The position numbers were made by a program, and so were the translations under genes. A stretch of 64,000 nucleotides of DNA from Pseudoalteromonas luteoviolacea NCIMB 1942 (lineage in GTDB: Bacteria > Pseudomonadota > Gammaproteobacteria > Enterobacterales > Alteromonadaceae): NCBI RefSeq assembly GCF_001625595.1, contig NZ_AUXT01000183.1, positions 62,001-126,000 of the forward strand, in the 5' to 3' direction. The notes beneath the pieces are model-generated. The model did no database searches, was not told where the DNA came from, and was given only the letters and a program-made list of their open reading frames with translations. Positions 63,101-64,000 of the stretch are shown here, piece by piece (within the stretch, counting starts at the first letter, position 1; each line of letters opens with the position of its first letter).

Positions 63101-64000
63101 CTACAGAAGACGCATCAACGCATTCCTTATGTTTAAGCTGCAATTCTTTGTGTAAGTTATAACTACCATCAGATAAGTAGCCAAAGTCAAGTGACAAATC
63201 AGGAACTGGCGGGCAGCGTAGCGATGAATTCTCAGCCAACTGAGTCATCCATGCTAGACCCGTGTGTTTACTAAACTCTTGTTTAAGTTCTGCTAAAGTG
63301 GGATCTGGCTGACCATCAATTTTTGCTAACGCAAGTTCGATACCCTGAGATGCATTAATTTCAACACCACCAGTAATCGTGTTGTAGATTGGACGCTCTC
63401 TTTGCTCTTGCTCCGTACGAGTTTTTATTCTAAATAGATTTTCTTTTTTAGAATGACGATAGTACTTATAGTTATCGCGCGCCAACAACAGCTTAACTTT
63501 TCCTTCTTCAGCGGTGATTTTGGCACCATCTTGACTGCTAATATCTACACCTTGAAGCTCAATATCACCAAGCGTGGTACGGATGATGACACCTTTACCA
63601 GCGTCAAGCGCCGCAGTCACCGCTATTTCAGTTAGTTCATTGATTTCATCGGTCGAGCTGCCATAGCTATCGTTAGCATAGTACGAGTCGCGATCAACAT
63701 CGTTGACTATTGATACGCCGTTGCCAGCTATCAGTTCGAGCATGCCACTGTCTGCTAATAGTTGGGCGCCAGATATGCTTAATTTACCTTCCGCGAGTAA
63801 TTTGATTGAGTCACCAGCTGTAAGTACAGATTGAAAGTAGCTGATACCTTCTTCTTTCGTATCGTACTGGCCAACTTTAAATGCACTACTGTAGCTTAAC
63901 GGCACGCTACCGATATTAATATTGCCTTGAGCATCTAAGGTTATACTGCCGCCTGCGGACAGTTTAGCGCCAATCAAGTTCAGGTCATCGAATGTTTTAA
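60111..64000 (-). CDS. Filamentous haemagglutinin/CdiA-type polymorphic toxin, C-terminal part (5' end outside the window)
   Basis: The frame is open to the window edge, so about 1296 residues are visible and the N-terminal secretion part is missing. N-terminal to C-terminal: haemagglutinin-repeat-like beta strands (SAGGSITLDAQGNINIG, GDSIKLLAEGKLSISGAQLLADSG); a pretoxin hydrophobic DUF637-like region (about 310-430); a long linker; then a toxin of about 250 residues. Numbered from codon 63977, the toxin core FDDIVEINVNGRITYAVIEN(1166-1185)KGG gives D1167/D1168 and E1184-x-K1186, a PD-(D/E)XK nuclease pattern. After it come LGTRLTGTG and AQQGTAEYHY. The call of nuclease is by motif. The immunity gene follows after 41 bp. 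Confidence 0.85.
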   Translation of the reverse strand, partial: KTFDDLNLIGAKLSAGGSITLDAQGNINIGSVPLSYSSAFKVGQYDTKEEGISYFQSVLTAGDSIKLLAEGKLSISGAQLLADSGMLELIAGNGVSIVNDVDRDSYYANDSYGSSTDEINELTEIAVTAALDAGKGVIIRTTLGDIELQGVDISSQDGAKITAEEGKVKLLLARDNYKYYRHSKKENLFRIKTRTEQEQRERPIYNTITGGVEINASQGIELALAKIDGQPDPTLAELKQEFSKHTGLAWMTQLAENSSLRCPPVPDLSLDFGYLSDGSYNLHKELQLKHKECVDASSVDIVFEALKDYHNVDTTRSLSPAAMAIIAIAVSFAMGPGGFELVGSANATLSATTVGKAITAAVGQQAFSAGVIAISTQAATSLASGRGLDGTVKDLLSSDTIKNVATSMVTAGLADKYLPGVSEAITKTFGIPAMLTDAILHTTMSASVRTAINGGSFSDLDEQIISGLKSYAAQQLGQAIVSKIDDTWKVFSDSNTEVAMNYVAHAFSGCLIGVLNHQTNTPQNDEAEKSCVINAGASVVGRYIGVTKAKAEGSLADFKEFSGKYKDDVLREIDASGLDPALMADIYNDVARGPAQGFLNKHSTDELTRLYTALTVFLAGGSADVINMASNTASDQVKAVINYKFSEYLIREVQLVMTARKFGSRLEDKYGTGLSVNDRSLESLKRLASKENNGSEGFVDAVHAEDMKAEIIQSLKDENFTDEQIAEIDQIVDFDEISQAIETATHRLSTLGGQFECPVEIRCTKYMMRAFGIQNKFDEASVFDRRAIGQNLQGDVTETQRLVAQVTEILQPIGQPIDELATGVVAKYGDEIEQAKGVIIAIDILKAPVLSVINLIYQKTPLAQRINQSIADAHTQAVAYAAKGSDTLTPDDVSRTYSGLLIAKDIAVSVAAVPKTVRELNLSKAMFQNEGMVVLKETPRPCGAGRSSASQYQAYGDSDLYSEASTYSNEIDPYQVTGYSAYTPMSSNCTAKLTNVETPAGTFVRFDKENKEASWEEFLKLNPNTRLTQGDFYDYAFTQEKVFNTDTKLFNAVIDGKPAIKSKPIESKTFAAHGLNVNDKSATDRDGTTYTYQEVNDAKVRIESRKEELQAQYPGTYRDLPEYKSLISEGGKYSERGGTIAGKAAVENIAFQKGGTVKSILKEYPDGTLNSNFDDIVEINVNGRITYAVIENKGGSATLGTRLTGTGERAQQGTAEYHYSLLNSMETKLKRMEDDPRRFSDPEFNNAYESISDMYETIKHQPVEFYHVSQTYDSHGNPAQIIVSRYPDIAAKKKS

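Noticed and set aside
1..64000. tRNA, rRNA, CRISPR arrays, insertion sequences
   Set aside because: No tRNA-like cloverleaf, no repeat-spacer array and no transposase were found in the window.

Overview
The window looks like chromosome from a marine gammaproteobacterium of the Pseudoalteromonas type. The basis is a complete vioABCDE violacein operon, moderately AT-rich DNA, a creBCD operon, an AttEFGH-like transporter operon and many hybrid sensor kinases. The genus is inferred from gene content; no rRNA or tRNA gene is present to confirm it.

Layout. 1-5.7 kb: the tail of a BSP-family protein, a receiver protein with an unrecognised C-terminal half, a large hybrid kinase with a FixL-type PAS, and a MerC-domain membrane protein. 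6-15.6 kb: a MATE exporter, a 736-bp regulatory gap, then vioA-vioE in tight series. 15.7-17.2 kb: trpS on the opposite strand, with a long leader encoding an 18-residue peptide (MNILSSLRHITISWWRSY) that carries tandem Trp codons. Four mutually exclusive RNA pairings follow the peptide, as in a trp attenuator. 17.2-24.5 kb: an oversized glutamate synthase (1809 aa) coupled to a CysJ-type diflavin reductase, with no GltD in the window. 24.5-36 kb: a mixed housekeeping and stress region (GDPD-like protein, an ADP-ribosylglycohydrolase pseudogene, a small gene behind a Fur box, a TetR/metallo-hydrolase pair with repeated operators, a TrmK-like methyltransferase, a LysE pseudogene, creBCD, and a macro-domain/LysE pair).

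36-46.4 kb is a signalling island: two paralogous REC-GGDEF-EAL proteins flank a six-gene opposite-strand operon of three histidine kinases, two stand-alone receivers and one periplasmic binding protein. A related three-gene kinase/receiver/kinase module lies at 51.2-54.6 kb, and its first kinase has a FixL-like haem-PAS signature. None of these receivers carries a DNA-binding domain, so output is probably through c-di-GMP or protein contacts. Between the two modules lie yjdM and an AttEFGH-like lipoprotein export operon. The right end (54.7-64 kb) holds a binding protein, a spermidine-synthase-like methyltransferase, an SDR, an FGE-sulfatase-domain protein, and the C-terminal part of a filamentous-haemagglutinin/CdiA-type polymorphic toxin. 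That toxin ends in a PD-(D/E)XK-like nuclease domain and is followed by its probable immunity gene.

The most striking element is the trpS leader next to a tryptophan-consuming pigment operon. It suggests that tryptophan charging is monitored exactly where violacein synthesis drains the amino acid. The second is the glutamate synthase/diflavin reductase pair.
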